This document shows positions 5,484 through 6,568 of a stretch of DNA of 6,568 nt, piece after piece. The stretch lies in the NCBI RefSeq assembly GCF_030042015.1, contig NZ_JASIAL010000512.1, forward strand, positions 1-6,568. Reading direction: 5' to 3'. The notes below the pieces were generated by a model. The model was not told the origin of the DNA and made no database searches. It saw only the letters and a program-made list of their open reading frames with translations. The position numbers and the translations under genes are program-made. Source of the DNA: Trebonia sp030042015. Lineage in GTDB: Bacteria > Actinomycetota > Actinomycetes > Streptosporangiales > Streptosporangiaceae. Numbering within the stretch: the first letter of the stretch is position 1; the number at the start of each line of letters is the position of its first letter.

Positions 5484-6395
5484 GTGCTCATGTGGGTGCC
5501 CGCGGACTGGGTCGCGGCGGGGATGACCGGCCTGCCGGGCACGGACGTCGAGATCGTCGAGCCCGACGGCTCGCCGCTGCCGGCCAGCGCGGCGGATGTC
5601 GAGTTCTACGTGCCGAGCTTCTTCCCGACGCTGCCCGTCTGCGAGGCGATGGCGCACATGCCGCGGCTGCGCGTGGTTCAGGCGCTGACCGCGGGGGTGG
5701 ACCGGCTGCGCCCGTACGTGCCCGCCGGGGCGGTCCTGTGCAACGCGCGCGGCGCGCATGACGCGTCCACCGCCGAGTGGGTGGTCGCGGCCATGCTCGC
5801 CTCGGTCCGCCGGTTCCCGCTGTTCACGATCGAGCAGGCGGCGGGCCGGTGGAGCTACCAGCCGACAGGCGAGCTCGCCGAGAAGACCGTGCTGATTGTC
5901 GGCTACGGCTCGATCGGGGCCGCCGTCGAGCGGCGGCTCGCCGGCTTCGAGGTGACGGTGCTGCGGGTCGCGCGCAGTCCGCGGCCCGGCGTGGCCGGCC
6001 TGGCGGAGCTGCCGGCGCTGCTGCCGTCCGCCGACGTGGTCGTGCTGCTCGTCCCGTTCACGCCGCAGACCGCGGGCATGGTGGACGGCGGCTTCCTGGC
6101 CGGGATGAAGGACGGGGCGCTGCTCGTCAACGCAGCCCGCGGTCCCGTCGTGGTGACCGAGGCGCTGCGCGCGGAGCTGGAGACCGGCCGGCTGCGCGCG
6201 GCGCTCGACGTGACCGACCCCGAGCCGCTGCCGCCTGGCCACCGGCTGTGGACGCTGCCGGGAGTCTTCATCACCCCGCACGTGGCGGCGTCCACGCCCG
6301 TGTCGCGGCACCGGGTGGTGCGGCTGGCGAGGGAGCAGGCGGAGGCGTACCTGCGCGGCGACCGGCTCCGCAATGTGATCAGCGGCACATATTAG
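5484..6395 (+). CDS. D-2-hydroxyacid dehydrogenase (NAD(P)-dependent)
   Basis: The 303-residue cytoplasmic enzyme has the two-domain formate/glycerate dehydrogenase fold. The catalytic domain holds VVQALTAGVDRL (65-76) and CNARGAHDASTAEW (86-99). The cofactor domain has GYGSIG (140-145), LLVPFTPQTAGMV (188-200) and VNAARGPVV (215-223). The catalytic set is complete: Arg219 in ARGP, Glu247 in DPEPLP and His266 in TPHVAAST; Arg-to-Glu and Glu-to-His spacings (28 and 19) fit the glycerate dehydrogenase type. It should interconvert a 2-keto acid and the D-2-hydroxy acid; the substrate is not evident. After the second cofactor strand (VTVLRVARSPR) there is Arg instead of the acidic residue typical of NAD-specific members, hinting at NADP use. 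GTG 5475, three residues longer (MTD), is an alternative start. The gene diverges from the accA operon across a structured 168-bp gap. Confidence 0.9.
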   Translation: MLMWVPADWVAAGMTGLPGTDVEIVEPDGSPLPASAADVEFYVPSFFPTLPVCEAMAHMPRLRVVQALTAGVDRLRPYVPAGAVLCNARGAHDASTAEWVVAAMLASVRRFPLFTIEQAAGRWSYQPTGELAEKTVLIVGYGSIGAAVERRLAGFEVTVLRVARSPRPGVAGLAELPALLPSADVVVLLVPFTPQTAGMVDGGFLAGMKDGALLVNAARGPVVVTEALRAELETGRLRAALDVTDPEPLPPGHRLWTLPGVFITPHVAASTPVSRHRVVRLAREQAEAYLRGDRLRNVISGTY

Positions 6396-6568
6396 CGGCG
6401 GGCGGCCTAGGATATTCGCAGCCGGCAGGTCGTGCTGGCTCCCAGCGGCCGCACTTGTCTCCCGGTGGACGCCCTTCCTCAACCCAAGCGTGATCTCGGG
6501 TACGTAGAGTAAATCCAAAGGCCGGATCGCCAGACTTTCCCCAAGGTGCTTACCTAGAGGTGGCGAAC
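6396..6568. other. Non-coding stretch to the right edge
   Basis: No coding region of credible length or codon bias is visible in these 173 bases, and AT content rises toward the right edge. A weak hairpin follows the dehydrogenase gene (about 6420-6427 with 6433-6440, 8 bp including one G-T pair, 5-nt loop) but lacks a T tract. TAGAGT at 6505-6510 fits TAnnnT but has no clear -35. AGAGGTGG near 6557-6564 resembles a ribosome binding site, so a rightward gene may begin just beyond the window; this cannot be confirmed. Confidence 0.4.

Noticed and set aside
5424..6518. 364-codon open frame on the minus strand opposite the dehydrogenase
   Set aside because: Composition is Arg/His/Pro-rich with no motif, whereas the plus strand carries a complete catalytic set; typical antisense opening in high-GC DNA.
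1..6568. CRISPR array, insertion sequence, tRNA or rRNA gene, toxin-antitoxin or defence module
   Set aside because: No spaced direct repeats, transposase motifs, terminal inverted repeats, tRNA-like cloverleaf or matching protein motifs were seen on either strand.

Overview
The window is chromosomal DNA of very high GC, with strong third-position GC bias, GTG and TTG starts and almost no AT-rich sequence outside intergenic gaps. The proteins are typical of Actinomycetota: an LpdA-type NAD(P)H-quinone dehydrogenase, a DUF5313-like small membrane protein, and a fused biotin carboxylase/biotin carrier alpha subunit of the AccA2/AccA3 kind. The lpdA-like gene next to and divergent from a gamma-glutamylcyclotransferase-like gene recalls M. 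tuberculosis Rv3303c/Rv3304. A filamentous actinomycete (Streptomyces or Streptosporangiales-like) is the best guess; the genus cannot be read from the sequence.

Layout: (1) 1-795 (+), the 3' part of a membrane-anchored bacterial PH-domain protein, cut by the left edge. (2) 726-1199 (-), a gamma-glutamylcyclotransferase-fold protein that overlaps gene 1 tail to tail by 70 bp. (3) 1200-1273, a short divergent promoter region that looks built for two leaderless transcripts. (4) 1274-2671 (+), the lpdA-like flavoprotein. (5) 5315 down to 2661 (-), a compact three-gene operon: accA-like acyl-CoA carboxylase alpha subunit, a DUF5313-like membrane protein (5 nt gap), then a uridine-kinase-like P-loop protein (1 nt gap). 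Its last gene overlaps the end of the lpdA-like gene by 11 bp. (6) 5316-5483, a second divergent control region holding a plausible accA promoter, two short palindromes and a striking pair of mutually exclusive stem-loops. (7) 5484-6395 (+), a D-2-hydroxyacid dehydrogenase. (8) 6396-6568, non-coding sequence up to the right edge.

The genes are mostly central metabolism and housekeeping: redox and quinone reduction, carboxylation of acyl-CoA for fatty acid or branched-chain precursor supply, nucleoside/P-loop kinase activity and 2-keto/2-hydroxy acid interconversion. No mobile element, phage gene, CRISPR array, toxin-antitoxin pair or recognisable defence system is present, and I find no clear new multi-gene system. 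The most interesting points are small: the overlapping alternative hairpins immediately before the ribosome binding site of the dehydrogenase; an LpdA-like enzyme that has the CxxxxC disulfide pair of true lipoamide dehydrogenases but lacks their C-terminal His-Glu pair; an Asp in place of the expected catalytic Glu in the gamma-glutamylcyclotransferase-like protein; and two back-to-back probable leaderless promoters with the same spacing.
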